50,731 nucleotides of DNA from Labyrinthula sp. Ha (taxonomy: Eukaryota > Sar > Bigyra > Labyrinthulida > Labyrinthulaceae). Below the pieces are notes generated by a model. That model was not told the DNA's origin. It ran no database searches and saw nothing but the letters and a program-made list of their open reading frames with translations. The DNA lies in assembly GCA_015227615.1 (NCBI GenBank), contig JAALGZ010000097.1, forward strand, positions 1 through 50,731, in the 5' to 3' direction. The number at the start of each line of letters is the position of its first letter. The stretch's first letter is position 1. Shown one piece after another: positions 1 through 12,009 of the stretch. The translations under genes and the position numbers were made by a program.

Positions 1-138
1 AGTAAAGAATCATTAGAACACGTCATTAGACAAGGTAAAAAAGACCCTGGTGAGTTGTTACGTCTGAAGTACAGACTTTCCGTAAGTCTAACGGTACATC
101 GAAGCTGGGCATTCAAGTTGTGTGCAAGAGGCTGTTAA
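1..138 (+). CDS. C-terminal tail of telomeric LINE protein (partial, cut by window edge)
   Basis: The open frame starts at base 1 and encodes the last 45 residues of the retrotransposon protein (SKESLEHVIRQ... to ...LCARGC). It is essentially identical to the ends of the three copies downstream. It shows that at least one more unit continues to the left of the window. Its function is the same as that of the full copy at 5070-7976. Confidence 0.9.
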   Translation, partial: SKESLEHVIRQGKKDPGELLRLKYRLSVSLTVHRSWAFKLCARGC

Positions 139-540
139 GGAGAAAACAATCAAAGAAGGACGAAAGAAAGAATAATTTGTGCATTTTTTTAAGAGAAAGA
201 GAGAAAAGGAAAAGAAACTTCTGTAACATAATTTAAAGTGTGATAAAAAGTTTAACCTTAAGGAGCTGAATTACCCTTACTTAATTGCGCAGCTACATTT
301 CTAACACGAAACTTGATCTTCTCAAGAAGTGACTACAAATATATTTTTGTTAAGAAAGTGGCCTAAAAGAAGATAAATATAACTATTGTGCTACTCTTAC
401 CTGGTTTACTTCCATCAGAATCGGATTTAATCGATTTTTGCATTCTGGGTAATTTAATCACCAGCATTTCTTATCGAGATTATTCATATCCAAGAAGACT
501 TTTAAGCTTATTTTTAAGGATATTTTCAAACTCTACTCTT

Positions 541-1135
541 AAAACTACCCCAGTTTGATATATTTTAGTTCTCTGAACTCGATCTAGAAGGTGATTAAAC
601 TAACATTGACATTCTTGACATTTTAATCAACCATATTCTCTATACATATTTACTTGTTATTCAAGGAATCTATAAAAGAAATTTTCACTAATATATTTAC
701 ATTTATCGCTAAAAACTACCCCAATTTTATATATTTTACAGTTGTTAACTTGTCCTAGAAGTTTCTCAAGCGAGCATCAACTTTTTACTCAATCTGATTA
801 CCTATTTTTTGTGTTCAACTCAGAGAAGTTATAACTTATTGTATTTAATTTCTGGTAACATATTCTTACTTCTTGTTGGAAAATACCCTGTTTTCATATA
901 TTTAACGTTGCATAACTCATTCTAGAAGCTTCTGAAGTGAACCCAAAATTTTTCATTGAATTAAATTACTGATACTTTCATTCAGTCTTTATTTTCTTAA
1001 GAACTTATTATACTCTATATTTAATTATATATTCTTATTACTCGTTGAAAACTAACCCAGATTCATATATTTAACTTGACATAACTCATTCTAGAAGCTT
1101 TTAAAAGTTTGATTCAATTACATCGTCGAATCTTC
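541..1135 (+). repeat. Four ~170-bp degenerate tandem repeats in LINE 5' region (unit A)
   Basis: Repeats start at about 541, 711, 880 and 1048. Each opens with AAAACTACCCCA/AAAATACCCTG/AAAACTAACCCAG, then TTxATATATTTTA, then AACTCxxTCTAGAAG. Spacing is 168-171 bp. The same set occurs in unit B (from about 4460) and unit C (from about 8380). The openings resemble telomeric C-strand repeats. A promoter role like that of 5' monomers of some LINEs is possible but inferred. Confidence 0.8.
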
Positions 1136-1150
1136 TGACCCGATATTATT

Positions 1151-4056
1151 ATGGTCTGTAGTACTTGTCCTTTCTGTAAAAATACCTATAAAAATATTCA
1201 TGAACACCTACTGAAGAGACATCAAAGTTGCTTTACAACTGAGGTTCTTTCTAATTATGACCTCAAAAAGTGTCGATGTGGTCGTGTGGTTAAGAGTTTG
1301 CCACATCATGTTCGCTACTGCAAACTTGCCTTGGATGTTGAATCTTCTAATGCTTCTACTCCAGTTACAACTTTTATTCAATCTGAAACTATTCAAAACA
1401 ACAAAACATTAAGCTTCACAGCATCATCTCTCTCAAAAAATTCATTTTCTAGCCTAACTGAGGATGATTTAACAACAACTGAAACCATCGAAACCGAAAA
1501 TGGAAGATTCTTACTTTCGGAGTTTAAGTTCCTACTAGATGTCTTACAAGAGGAACAACCTTCCTCTCTTGCTCTTTCTAACTCTTTAAATTTTTTGGCA
1601 AGACTTCCACGAAAAGACACTTCACTTAATCTTACTGAAACCAAAATATTTTCTAAAACTTTTAACACACTCTGTAATGATTACAACCAATCACCCACTG
1701 CAATCAAGTTGCTCAAAATTCTTTGTCTACCTAAGCTCGTGGCTAATGCAATTGTTACCAAAAACAAGATCTCACATTTTAGAAAGAATGCTACCTCATT
1801 TCCAAACAATTTAGACGCGTCTATTTTACATGCATCTTTTAATGCATCATTTTCTTCTAAGAACACTGACTTGAAAACTAAAGTAAATCATCTACTTAAA
1901 CTTAGGAAGATTAAAAGAGCCTCTAGAGCTCTCTCTGATGATGATTCGCAGATTCAGTTTGATTTTTCTCCAGAGCTAAGGCAGCAACTCATGGAAAAAC
2001 ATCCCTTTGAACAACTTTCCACTTGGAAGAACTTACCCATTTCTAATCTAAATTTCTCTCTTGACTTTGTTAAAATCATTTGTAACCAATTTTCTACAGA
2101 CACTGCAGGTGGGATCTCAGGATTTGACGGCACCTTACTTAAAACAATTAAACACCTGGACTCATTTAAAAAATTTTTGCAACTCCTAATGATGGACATT
2201 TCAAAAGGGACTCAACTTTTTAAGGAAGCGTTAACTACCTCTAGACTAATTGTTCTCAAGAAACCCTCTGGTGGTCTGCGGCCCATTGCAATTGGAGAAA
2301 TCTTTTACCGCATTGCAGTGAAAGGAATTTTGCGCATGTTACCGAATTCCTTACTTTTTAACCAACTAGGCTGTGGATCAATTGGTGGAGTAGAACCTTT
2401 GATTCATCATGCTCGAAAACAGATTTCTGATGGACTTAAAGTTTTTACATTTGATCTTAAAAATGCTTTTAATTCGGTTTCTAGAAATTTTTTAATGAAA
2501 GAACTTAAGCAAAGATGTAAACTACTGTGCAGGACATTTAACTGGAGTTACGGCTCAGCTGCAAAACTTTTCTTAGGCGATGGTAGTTTCTTACATTCAA
2601 CATCTGGTGTACGACAAGGTGATCCATTAGGCCCTTTACTCTTCTCAATTGCACTTAGTCCAATCATTCAAAAACTAGAACAAGCCCTACCTGAAGATGA
2701 AGTTTTTACTTACTTGGATGATCTAGTAATCTTTTCCAAAACTTCTGATGAAACAATGTTAATCAAGAAAGTTCAAGATGTGTTTAACTCTTTTGAAACA
2801 TCATCACATCTAAAACTCTGTAGTGAAAAGACAAAAATATTTTCTAGCTCTAATGAAGATCAACTTTTTGGGTCAACACTCTCTCAAAATGAAACACTCT
2901 TCAACAAACACTTAGATGACTTTAATTTAAAACTAGAAAAACTTAAACTCTTGCATCATCAAGATGCCTTTTACCTGTTACGGACATGTGTCCTTCCTCA
3001 ACTTAATTTTTTTCTACGAACAACACCTGTCGATGCCGAACAATGTCAAAAACTACATTCCTCAATCAACTCATTCATTCAATTCTTGACTTCAAAGTTT
3101 TCGTTTACAAAGTTCAACTCTGATTTACTACATTTACCCATTCGCAATGGTGGATTAGGGCTAATGTCTCCTTTGTTAATCTCTCAACATGGTTTCCAGG
3201 CAAGCAAAGAACTTTCTAAGTGGCAAATGGAATCTGAAAATTTTCATTCTGATCTCGATGTGATTAAGCAGTCTAGTAGACTCAAAGATGCTTACAAACA
3301 AATCATGAACAATCCCTTTGATTCATTCAATGACTTTGAAAAACTTTGTTTTGCGGAAAATTCTACTGAAATTGGTTCTAAATGGTTGCATGCACTTCCC
3401 GTAGAAGCTTCAACTAGAATTCTAAATCCAGATTTCTGTGCATCAATTTGCTCAAGATTACTGCTTTCACCTAGCTGTAGGAACGGCTGCTCTGAGGACA
3501 GAATCAACCATTTTGAGCAATGTTCATGTTTTTCTCAAGTTAAAGTTTCACGACATGAAGACATTAAAAAATGTTTAGCTGATTTTTTTAAAGAAACAAA
3601 CTGTGTTGTTTCACTAGAGCCATTTAACAAGAACAACAATCGAAGGGCTGATCTTTTAGTTTCTACTACACAGGAAAAACTGCATTTGATGTTTCTGTTG
3701 TTTCTCTTACATCTAAAAAGAATTTTAGAACCCTTGATTCTCTGAGGGAAGCTTTGGCTTCTCTACGTTTAAACAATGATTCCAGAGAATCTTCAATTTT
3801 GCTTAGGTTAGCCGAAAATGTCTTAAGGAAAAGAGTGGCATCCAAGACCAGAGAAAATACTGGACTAGATTTTGGTGGTCAATTTCAACCGTTTGTTCTC
3901 TCTACTGGTGGTGTGGTCAGTAAAGAATCATTAGAACACGTCATTAGACAAGGTAAAAAAGACCCTGGTGAGTTGTTACGTCTGAAGTACAGACTTTCCG
4001 TTAGTCTAACGGTACATCGAAGCTGGGCATTCAAGTTGTGTGCAAGAGGCTGTTAA
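1151..4056 (+). pseudogene. Telomeric LINE protein, unit A copy (one frameshift)
   Basis: The frame starts at ATG 1151 (context TATTATTATGGTC, the same in all units) and encodes zinc fingers, reverse transcriptase and CCHC as in the unit B copy. Near 3673 one A is missing compared with unit B (ACACAGGAAAA against ACACAAGGAAAA). The frame therefore leaves the REL endonuclease at its catalytic region and stops at 3745. The lost C-terminus continues in another frame to the usual stop at 4056. It also has FG in place of LG in the segment after the RT core. Apart from this it is about 99% like its neighbours, so the damage is recent (or a sequencing error in a short A/G run). Confidence 0.9.
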
Positions 4057-4194
4057 GGAGAAAACAATCAAAGAAGGACGAAAGAAAGAATAATTTGTGC
4101 ATTGTTTTAAGAGAAAGAGAGAAAAGGAAAAGAAACTTTTGTAACATAATTTAAAGTGTGATAAAAAGTTTAACCTTAAGTAGCTGAATTACCC

Positions 4195-7100
4195 TTACTT
4201 AATTGCGCAGCTACATTTCTAACACGAAACTTGATCTTCTCAAGAAGTGACTACAAATATATTTTTGTTAAGAAAGTGGCCTAAAAGAAGATAAATATAA
4301 CTATTGTGCTACTCTTACCTGGTTTTACTTCCATCAGAATCGGATTTAATCGATTTTTGCATTCTGGGTAATTTAATCACCAGCATTTCTTATCGAGATT
4401 ATTCATATCCAAGAAGACTTTTAAGCTTATTTTTAAGGATATTTTCAAACTCTACTCTTAAAACTACCCCAGTTTGATATATTTTAGTTCTCTGAACTCG
4501 ATCTAGAAGGTGATTAAACTAACATTTACATTCTTGACATTTTAATCAACCATATTCTCTATACATATTTACTTGTTATTCAAGGAATCTATAAAAGAAA
4601 TTTTCACTAATATATTTACATTTATCGCTAAAAACTACCCCAATTTTATATATTTTACAGTTGTTAACTTGTCCTAGAAGTTTCTCAAGCGAGCATCAAC
4701 TTTTTACTCAATCTGATTACCTATTTTTTGTGTTCAACTCAGAGAAGTTATAACTTATTGTATTTAATTTCTGGTAACATATTCTTACTTCTTGTTGGAA
4801 AATACCCTGTTTTCATATATTTAACGTTGCATAACTCATTCTAGAAGCTTCTGAAGTGAACCCAAACTTTTTCATTGAATTAAATTACTGATACTTTCAT
4901 TCAGTCTTTATTTTCTTAAGAACTTATTATACTCTATATTTAATTATATATTCTTATTACTCGTTGAAAACTAACCCAGATTCATATATTTAACTTGACA
5001 TAACTCATTCTAGAAGCTTTTAAAAGTTTGATTCAATTACATCGTCGAATCTTCTGACCCGATATTATTATGGTCTGTAGTACTTGTCCTTTCTGTAAAA
5101 ATACCTATAAAAATATTCATGAACACCTACTGAAGAGACATCAAAGTTGCTTTACAACTGAGGTTCTTTCTAATTATGACCTCAAAAAGTGTCGATGTGG
5201 TCGTGTGGTTAAGAGTTTGCCACATCATGCTCGCTACTGCAAACTTGCCTTGGATGTTGAATCTTCTAATGCTTCTACTCCAGTTACAACTTTTATTCAA
5301 CCTGAAACTATTCAAAACAACAAAACACTAAGCTTCACAGCATCATCTCTCTCAAAAAATTCATTTTCTAGCCTAACCGAGGATGATTTAACAACAACTG
5401 AAACCATCGAAACCGAAGATGGAAGATTCTTACTTTCGGAGTTTAAGTTCCTACTAGATGTCTTACAAGAGGAACAACCTTCCTCTCTTGCTCTTTCTAA
5501 CTCTTTAATTTTTTTGGCAAGACTTCCACGAAAAGACACTTCACTTAATCTTACTGAAACCAAAATATTTTCTAAAACTTTTAACACACTCTGTAATGAT
5601 TACAACCAATCACCCACTGCAATCAAGTTGCTCAAAATTCTTTGTCTACCTAAGCTCGTGGCTAATGCAATTGTTACCAAAAACAAGATCTCACATTTTA
5701 GAAAGAATGCTACCTCATTTCCAAACAATTTAGACGCGTCTACTTTACATGCATCTTTTAATGCATCATTTTCTTCTAAGAACACTGACTTAAAAACTAA
5801 AGTAAATCATCTACTTAAACTTAGGAAGATTAAAAGAGCCTCTAGAGCTCTCTCTGATGATGATTCGCAGATTCAGCTTGATTTTTCTCCAGAGCTAAGG
5901 CAGCAACTCATGGAAAAACATCCCTTTGAACAACTTTCCACTTGGAAGAACTTACCCATTTCTAATCTAAATTTCTCTCTTGACTTTGTTAAAATCATTT
6001 GTAACCAATTTTCTACAGACACTGCAGGTGGGATCTCAGGGTTTGACGGCACCTTACTTAAAACAATTAAGCACCTGGACTCATTTAAAAAATTTTTGCA
6101 ACTCCTAATGATGGACATTTCAAAAGGAACTCAACTTTTTAAGGAAGCGTTAACTACCTCTAGACTAATTGTTCTCAAGAAACCCTCTGGTGGTCTGCGG
6201 CCCATTGCAATTGGAGAAATCTTTTACCGCATTGCAGTGAAAGGAATTTTGCGCATGTTACCGAATTCCTTACTTTTTAACCAACTAGGCTGTGGATCAA
6301 TTGGTGGAGTAGAACCTTTGATTCATCATGCTCGAAAACAGATTTCTGATGGACTTAAAGTTTTTACATTTGATCTTAAAAATGCTTTTAATTCGGTTTC
6401 TAGAAATTTTTTAATGAAAGAACTTAAGCAAAGATGTAAACTACTGTGCAGGACATTTAACTGGAGTTACGGCTCAGCTGCAAAACTTTTCTTAGGCGAT
6501 GGTAGTTTCTTACATTCAACATCTGGTGTACGACAAGGTGATCCCTTAGGTCCTTTACTCTTCTCAATTGCACTTAGTCCAATCATTCAAAAACTAGAAC
6601 AAGCCCTACCTGAAGATGAAGTTTTTACTTACTTGGATGATCTAGTAATCTTTTCCAAAACTTCTGATGAAACAATGTTAATCAAGAAAGTTCAAGATGT
6701 GTTTAACTCTTTTGAAACATCATCACATCTAAAACTCTGTAGTGAAAAGACAAAAATATTTTCTAGCTCTAATGAAGATCAATTTCTTGGGTCAACACTC
6801 TCTCAAAATGAAACACTCTTCAACAAACACTTAGATGACTTTAATTTAAAACTAAAAAAACTTAAACTCTTGCATCATCAAGATGCCTTTTACCTGTTAC
6901 GGACATGTGTCCTTCCTCAGCTTAATTTTTTTCTACGAACAACACCTGTCGATGCCGAACAATGTCAAAAACTACATTCCTCAATCAGCTCATTCATTCA
7001 ATTCTTGACTTCAAAGTTTTCGTTTACAAAGTTCAACTCTGATTTACTACATTTACCCATTCGCAATGGTGGATTAGGGCTAATGTCTCCTTTGTTAATC

Positions 7101-8114
7101 TCTCAACATGGTTTCCAGGCAAGCAAAGAACTTTCTAAGTGGCAAATGGAATCTGAAAATTTTCATTCTGATCTCGATGTGATTAAGCAGTCTAGTAGAC
7201 TCAAAGATGCTTACAAACAAATCATGAACAATCTCTTTGATTCATTCAATGACTTTGAAAAACTTTGTTTTGCGGAAAATTCTACTGAAATTGGTTCTAA
7301 ATGGTTGCATGCACTTCCCGTAGAAGCTTCAACTAGAATTCTAAATCCAGATTTCTGTGCATCAATTTGCTCAAGATTACTGCTTTCACCTAGCTGTAGG
7401 AACGGCTGCTCTGAGGACAGAATCAACCATTTTGAGCAATGTTCATGTTTTTCTCAAGTTAAGGTTTCACGACATGAAGACATTAAAAAATGTTTAGCTG
7501 ATTTTTTTAAAGAAACAAACTGTGTTGTTTCACTAGAGCCATTTAACAAGAACAACAATCGAAGGGCTGATCTTTTAGTTTCTACTACACAAGGAAAAAC
7601 TGCATTTGATGTTTCTGTTGTTTCTCTTACATCTAAAAAGAATTTTAGAACCCTTGATTCTCTGAGGGAAGCTTTGGCTTCTCTACGTTTAAACAATGAT
7701 TCCAGAGAATCTTCAATTTTGCTTAGGTTAGCCGAAAATGTCTTAAGGAAAAGAGTGGCATCCAAGACCAGAGAAAATACTGGACTAGATTTTGGTGGTC
7801 AATTTCAACCGTTTGTTCTCTCTACTGGTGGTGTGGTCAGTAAAGAATCATTAGAACACGTCATTAGACAAGGTAAAAAAGACCCTGGTGAGTTGTTACG
7901 TCTGAAGTACAGACTTTCCGTTAGTCTAACGGTACATCGAAGGTGGGCATTCAAGTTGTGTGCAAGAGGCTGTTAAGAAGAAAACAATCAAAGAAGGACG
8001 AAAGAAAGAATAATTTGTGCACTGTTTTAAGAGAAAGAAAGAAAAGAAAAAGAAACTTCTGTAATATAATTAAGAGTGTGATGAAAAGTTTAACCTTAAG
8101 GAGCTGAATTACCC
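4195..8114 (+). mobile_element. Telomeric REL-endonuclease LINE, unit B (3920 bp, intact)
   Basis: Full-length unit between sister copies. It has the same 5' repeats (about 4460-5055), a single unbroken coding region 5070-7976, and the same 3' end. It is the only unit in the window with an unbroken frame, so it is the best reference for the family. Confidence 0.93.
5070..7976 (+). CDS. Telomeric non-LTR retrotransposon protein: zinc fingers, reverse transcriptase, CCHC, REL endonuclease (968 aa)
   Basis: Seen: a C2H2 finger at residues 6-24 (CPFCKNTYKNIHEHLLKRH) and a second Cys/His cluster at 41-57 (CRCGRVVKSLPHHARYC). Reverse transcriptase spans about 365-640, with LKKPSGGLRPIAIGEIFYR, FDLKNAFNS near 433, GVRQGDPLGPLLFS near 485 and the catalytic YLDD near 521. 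A CCHC knuckle (CRNGCSEDRINHFEQC) lies near 775. A REL (PD-D/ExK-type) endonuclease is marked by RRADLLV near 830 and FDVSVV near 846, followed by SKK. Known: this order is typical of the early-branching R2/R4/CRE/NeSL/Genie clades, which nick a specific target and prime reverse transcription there. Inference: the target is telomeric DNA, because the array ends on CCCTAA repeats. There is no separate ORF1. The start is chosen at the first ATG; the region upstream is the repeated 5' UTR. Confidence 0.93.
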   Translation: MVCSTCPFCKNTYKNIHEHLLKRHQSCFTTEVLSNYDLKKCRCGRVVKSLPHHARYCKLALDVESSNASTPVTTFIQPETIQNNKTLSFTASSLSKNSFSSLTEDDLTTTETIETEDGRFLLSEFKFLLDVLQEEQPSSLALSNSLIFLARLPRKDTSLNLTETKIFSKTFNTLCNDYNQSPTAIKLLKILCLPKLVANAIVTKNKISHFRKNATSFPNNLDASTLHASFNASFSSKNTDLKTKVNHLLKLRKIKRASRALSDDDSQIQLDFSPELRQQLMEKHPFEQLSTWKNLPISNLNFSLDFVKIICNQFSTDTAGGISGFDGTLLKTIKHLDSFKKFLQLLMMDISKGTQLFKEALTTSRLIVLKKPSGGLRPIAIGEIFYRIAVKGILRMLPNSLLFNQLGCGSIGGVEPLIHHARKQISDGLKVFTFDLKNAFNSVSRNFLMKELKQRCKLLCRTFNWSYGSAAKLFLGDGSFLHSTSGVRQGDPLGPLLFSIALSPIIQKLEQALPEDEVFTYLDDLVIFSKTSDETMLIKKVQDVFNSFETSSHLKLCSEKTKIFSSSNEDQFLGSTLSQNETLFNKHLDDFNLKLKKLKLLHHQDAFYLLRTCVLPQLNFFLRTTPVDAEQCQKLHSSISSFIQFLTSKFSFTKFNSDLLHLPIRNGGLGLMSPLLISQHGFQASKELSKWQMESENFHSDLDVIKQSSRLKDAYKQIMNNLFDSFNDFEKLCFAENSTEIGSKWLHALPVEASTRILNPDFCASICSRLLLSPSCRNGCSEDRINHFEQCSCFSQVKVSRHEDIKKCLADFFKETNCVVSLEPFNKNNNRRADLLVSTTQGKTAFDVSVVSLTSKKNFRTLDSLREALASLRLNNDSRESSILLRLAENVLRKRVASKTRENTGLDFGGQFQPFVLSTGGVVSKESLEHVIRQGKKDPGELLRLKYRLSVSLTVHRRWAFKLCARGC

Positions 8115-8989
8115 TTACTTAATTGCGCAGCTACATTTCTAACACGAAACTTGATCTTCTCTAGAAGTGACTACAAATATATTTTTATTAAGAAAGTGGC
8201 CTAAAAGAAGATAAATATAACTATTGTGCTACTCTTACCTGGTTTTACTTCCATCAGAATCGGATTTAATCGGTTTTTGCATTCTGGGTCATTTAATCAC
8301 CAGCATTACTTATCGAGATTATTCATATCCAAGAAGTCTTTTAAGCTTATTTTTATAGATATTTTCAAATTCTACTCTTAAAATTACCCCATTTTGATAT
8401 ATTTTAGTTCTCTGAACTCGATCTAGAAGGTGATTAAACTAACATTGACATTCTTGACATTTTAATCAACCATATTCTCTATACATATTTACTTGTTATT
8501 CAAGGAATCTATAAAAGAAATTTTCACTAATATATTTACATTTGTCGCTAAAAACTACCCCAATTTTATATATTTTACAGCTGTTAACTTGTCCTAGAAG
8601 TTTCTCAAGCGAGCATCAACTTTTCACTCAATCTGATTACCTATTTTTTGTGTTCAACTCAGAGAAGTTATAACTTATTGTATTTAATTTCTGGTAACAT
8701 ATTCTTACTTCTTGTTGGAAAATACCCTGTTTTCATATATTTAACGTTGCATAACTCATCCTCGAAGCTTCTGAAGTGAACCCAAACTTTTTCATTGAAT
8801 TAAATTACCGATACTTTCATTCAGCCTTTATTTTCTTAAGAACTTATTATACTCTATATTTAATTATATATTCTTATTACTCGTTGAAAACTAACCCAGA
8901 TTCATATATTTAACTTGACATAACTCATTCTAGAAGCTTTTAAAAGTTTGATTCAATTACATCGTCGAATCTTCTGACCCGATATTATT

Positions 8990-11897
8990 ATGGTCTGTAG
9001 TACTTGTCCTTTCTGTAAAAATACCTATAAAAATATTCATGAACACCTACTGAAGAGACATCAAAGTTGCTTGACAACTGAGGTTCTTGCTGATTATGAC
9101 CTCAAAAAGTGTCGATGTGGTCGTGTGGTTAAGAGTTTGCCACATCATGCTCGCTACTGCAAACTTGCCTTGGATGTTGAATCTTCTAATGCTTCTACTC
9201 CAGTTACAACTTTTATTCAACCTGAAACTATTCAAAACAACAAAACACTAAGCTTCACAGCATCATCTCTCTCAAAAAATTCATTTTCTAGCCTAACCGA
9301 GGATGATTTAACAACAACTGAAACCATCGAAACCGAAGATGGAAGATTCTTACTTTCGGAGTTTAAGTTCCTACTAGATGTCTTACAAGAGGAACAACCT
9401 TCCTCTCTTGCTCTTTCTAACTCTTTAATTTTTTTGGCAAGACTTCCACGAAAAGACACTTCACTTAATCTTACTGAAACCAAAATATTTTCTAAAACTT
9501 CTTAACACACTCTGTAATGATTACAACCAATCACCCACTGCAATCAAGTTGCTCAAAATTCTTTGTCTACCTAAGCTCGTGGCTAATGCAATTGTTACCA
9601 AAAACAAGATCTCATATTTTAGAAAGAATGCTACCTCATTTCCAAACAATTTAGACGCGTCTACTTTACATGCATCTTTTAATGCATCATTTTCTTCTAA
9701 GAACACTGACTTAAAAACTAAAGTAAATCATCTACTTAAACTTAGGAAGATTAAAAGAGCCTCTAGAGCTCTCTCTGATGATGATTCGCAGATTCAGCTT
9801 GATTTTTCTCCAGAGCTAAGGCAGCAACTCATGGAAAAACATCCCTTTGAACAACTTTCCACTTGGAAGAACTTACCCATTTCTAATCTAAATTTCTCTC
9901 TTGACTTTGTTAAAATCATTTGTAACCAATTTTCTACAGACACTGCAGGTGGGATCTCAGGGTTTGACGGCACCTTACTTAAAACAATTAAGCACCTGGA
10001 CTCATTTAAAAAATTTTTGCAACTCCTAATGATGGACATTTCAAAAGGAACTCAACTTTTTAAGGAAGCGTTAACTACCTCTAGACTAATTGTTCTCAAG
10101 AAACCCTCTGGTGGTCTGCGGCCCATTGCAATTGGAGAAATCTTTTACCGCATTGCAGTGAAAGGAATTTTGCGCATGTTACCGAATTCCTTACTTTTTA
10201 ACCAACTAGGCTGTGGATCAATTGGTGGAGTAGAACCTTTGATTCATCATGCTCGAAAACAGATTTTTGATGGACTTAAAGTTTTTACATTTGATCTTAA
10301 AAATGCTTTTAATTCGGTTTCTAGAAATTTTTTAATGAAAGAACTTAAGCAAAGATGTAAACTACTGTGCAGGACATTTAACTGGAGTTACGGCTCAGCT
10401 GCAAAACTTTTCTTAGGCGATGGTAGTTTCTTACATTCAACATCTGGTGTACGACAAGGTGATCCATTAGGCCCTTTACTCTTCTCAATTGCACTTAGTC
10501 CAATCATTCAAAAACTAGAACAAGCCCTACCTGAAGATGAAGTTTTTACTTACTTGGATGATCTAGTAATCTTTTCCCAAACTTCTGATGAAACAATGTT
10601 AATCAAGAAAGTTCAAGATGTGTTTAACTCTTTTGAAACATCATCACATCTAAAACTCTGTAGTGAAAAGACAAAAATATTTTCTAGCTCTAATGAAGAT
10701 CAATTTCTTGGGTCAACACTCTCTCAAAATGAAACACTCTTCAACAAACACTTAGATGACTTTAATTTAAAACTAAAAAAACTTAAACTCTTGCATCATC
10801 AAGATGCCTTTTACCTGTTACGGACATGTGTCCTTCCTCAGCTTAATTTTTTTCTACGAACAACACCTGTCGATGCCGAACAATGTCAAAAACTACATTC
10901 CTCAATCAACTCATTCATTCAATTCTTGACTTCAAAGTTTTCGTTTACAAAGTTCAACTCTGATTTACTACATTTACCCATTCGCAATGGTGGATTAGGG
11001 CTAATGTCTCCTTTGTTAATCTCTCAACATGGTTTCCAGGCAAGCAAAGAACTTTCTAAGTGGCAAATGGAATCTGAAAATTTTCATTCTGATCTCGATG
11101 TGATTAAGCAGTCTAGTAGACTCAAAGATGCTTACAAACAAATCATGAACAATCTCTTTGATTCATTCAATGACTTTGAAAAACTTTGTTTTGCGGAAAA
11201 CTCTACTGAAATTGGTTCTAAATGGTTGCATGCACTTCCCGTAGAAGCTTCAACTAGAATTCTAAATCCAGATTTCTGTGCATCAATTTGCTCAAGATTA
11301 CTGCTTTCACCTAGCTGTAGGAACGGCTGCTCTGAGGACAGAATCAACCATTTTGAGCAATGTTCATGTTTTTCTCAAGTTAAGGTTTCACGACATGAAG
11401 ACATTAAAAAATGTTTAGCTGATTTTTTTAAAGAAACAAACTGTGTTGTTTCACTAGAGCCATTTAACAAGAACAACAATCGAAGGGCTGATCTTTTAGT
11501 TTCTACTACACAAGGAAAAACTGCATTTGATGTTTCTGTTGTTTCCCTTACATCTAAAAAGAATTTTAGAACCCTTGATTCTCTGAGGGAAGTTTTGGCC
11601 TCTCTACGTTTAAACAATGATTCCAGAGAATCTTCAATTTTGCTTAGGTTAGCCGAAAATGTCTTAAGGAAAAGAGTGGCATCCAAGAACAGAGAAAACA
11701 CTGGACTAGATTTTGGTGGTCAATTTCAACCGTTTGTTCTCTCTACTGGTGGTATGATCAGTAAAGAATCATTAGAACACGTCATTAGACAAGGTAAAAA
11801 AGACCCTGGTGAGTTGTTACGTCTGAAGTACAGACTTTCCGTTAGTCTAACGGTACATCGAAGCTGGGCATTCAAGTTGTGTGCAAGAGGCTGTTAA
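8990..11897 (+). pseudogene. Telomeric LINE protein, unit C copy (one frameshift)
   Basis: Same protein as at 5070-7976. Near 9500 one extra base (ACTTCTTAAC against ACTTTTAAC) ends the first frame after 171 residues at 9505. The remaining 782+ residues (RT, CCHC, endonuclease) are open from 9549 to 11897 in the shifted frame. Minor replacements include a Q in FSQTSDE after the YLDD block and GMISKES near the C-terminus. Otherwise it is as intact as unit B. Confidence 0.9.
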
Positions 11898-12009
11898 GAA
11901 GAAAACAATCAAAGAAGGACGAAAGAAAGAATAATTTGTGCACTGTTTTAAGAGAAAGAAAGAAAAGAAAAAGAAACTTCTGTAACATAATTAAGAGTGT
12001 GATAAAAAG

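Larger units (their letters stand above)
277..4194 (+). mobile_element. Telomeric REL-endonuclease LINE, unit A (3918 bp)
   Basis: Full-length unit: 5' untranslated region 277-1150 with four degenerate ~170-bp repeats, one long coding region 1151-4056, and a short purine-rich 3' untranslated region ending in ACCTTAAGGAGCTGAATTACCC-like sequence (here TAGCTGA). It is flanked on both sides by sister units. Clade: the protein has R2/R4/CRE/NeSL-like organisation (zinc fingers, RT, CCHC, REL endonuclease) and no APE endonuclease or RNase H. Confidence 0.92.

Noticed and set aside
1208-3507. Conserved minus-strand open frames repeated in each LINE unit (62, 91, 61, 81, 71 codons)
   Set aside because: They are opposite-strand shadows of the long LINE frame. 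They recur only because the units are nearly identical, and none has a domain.
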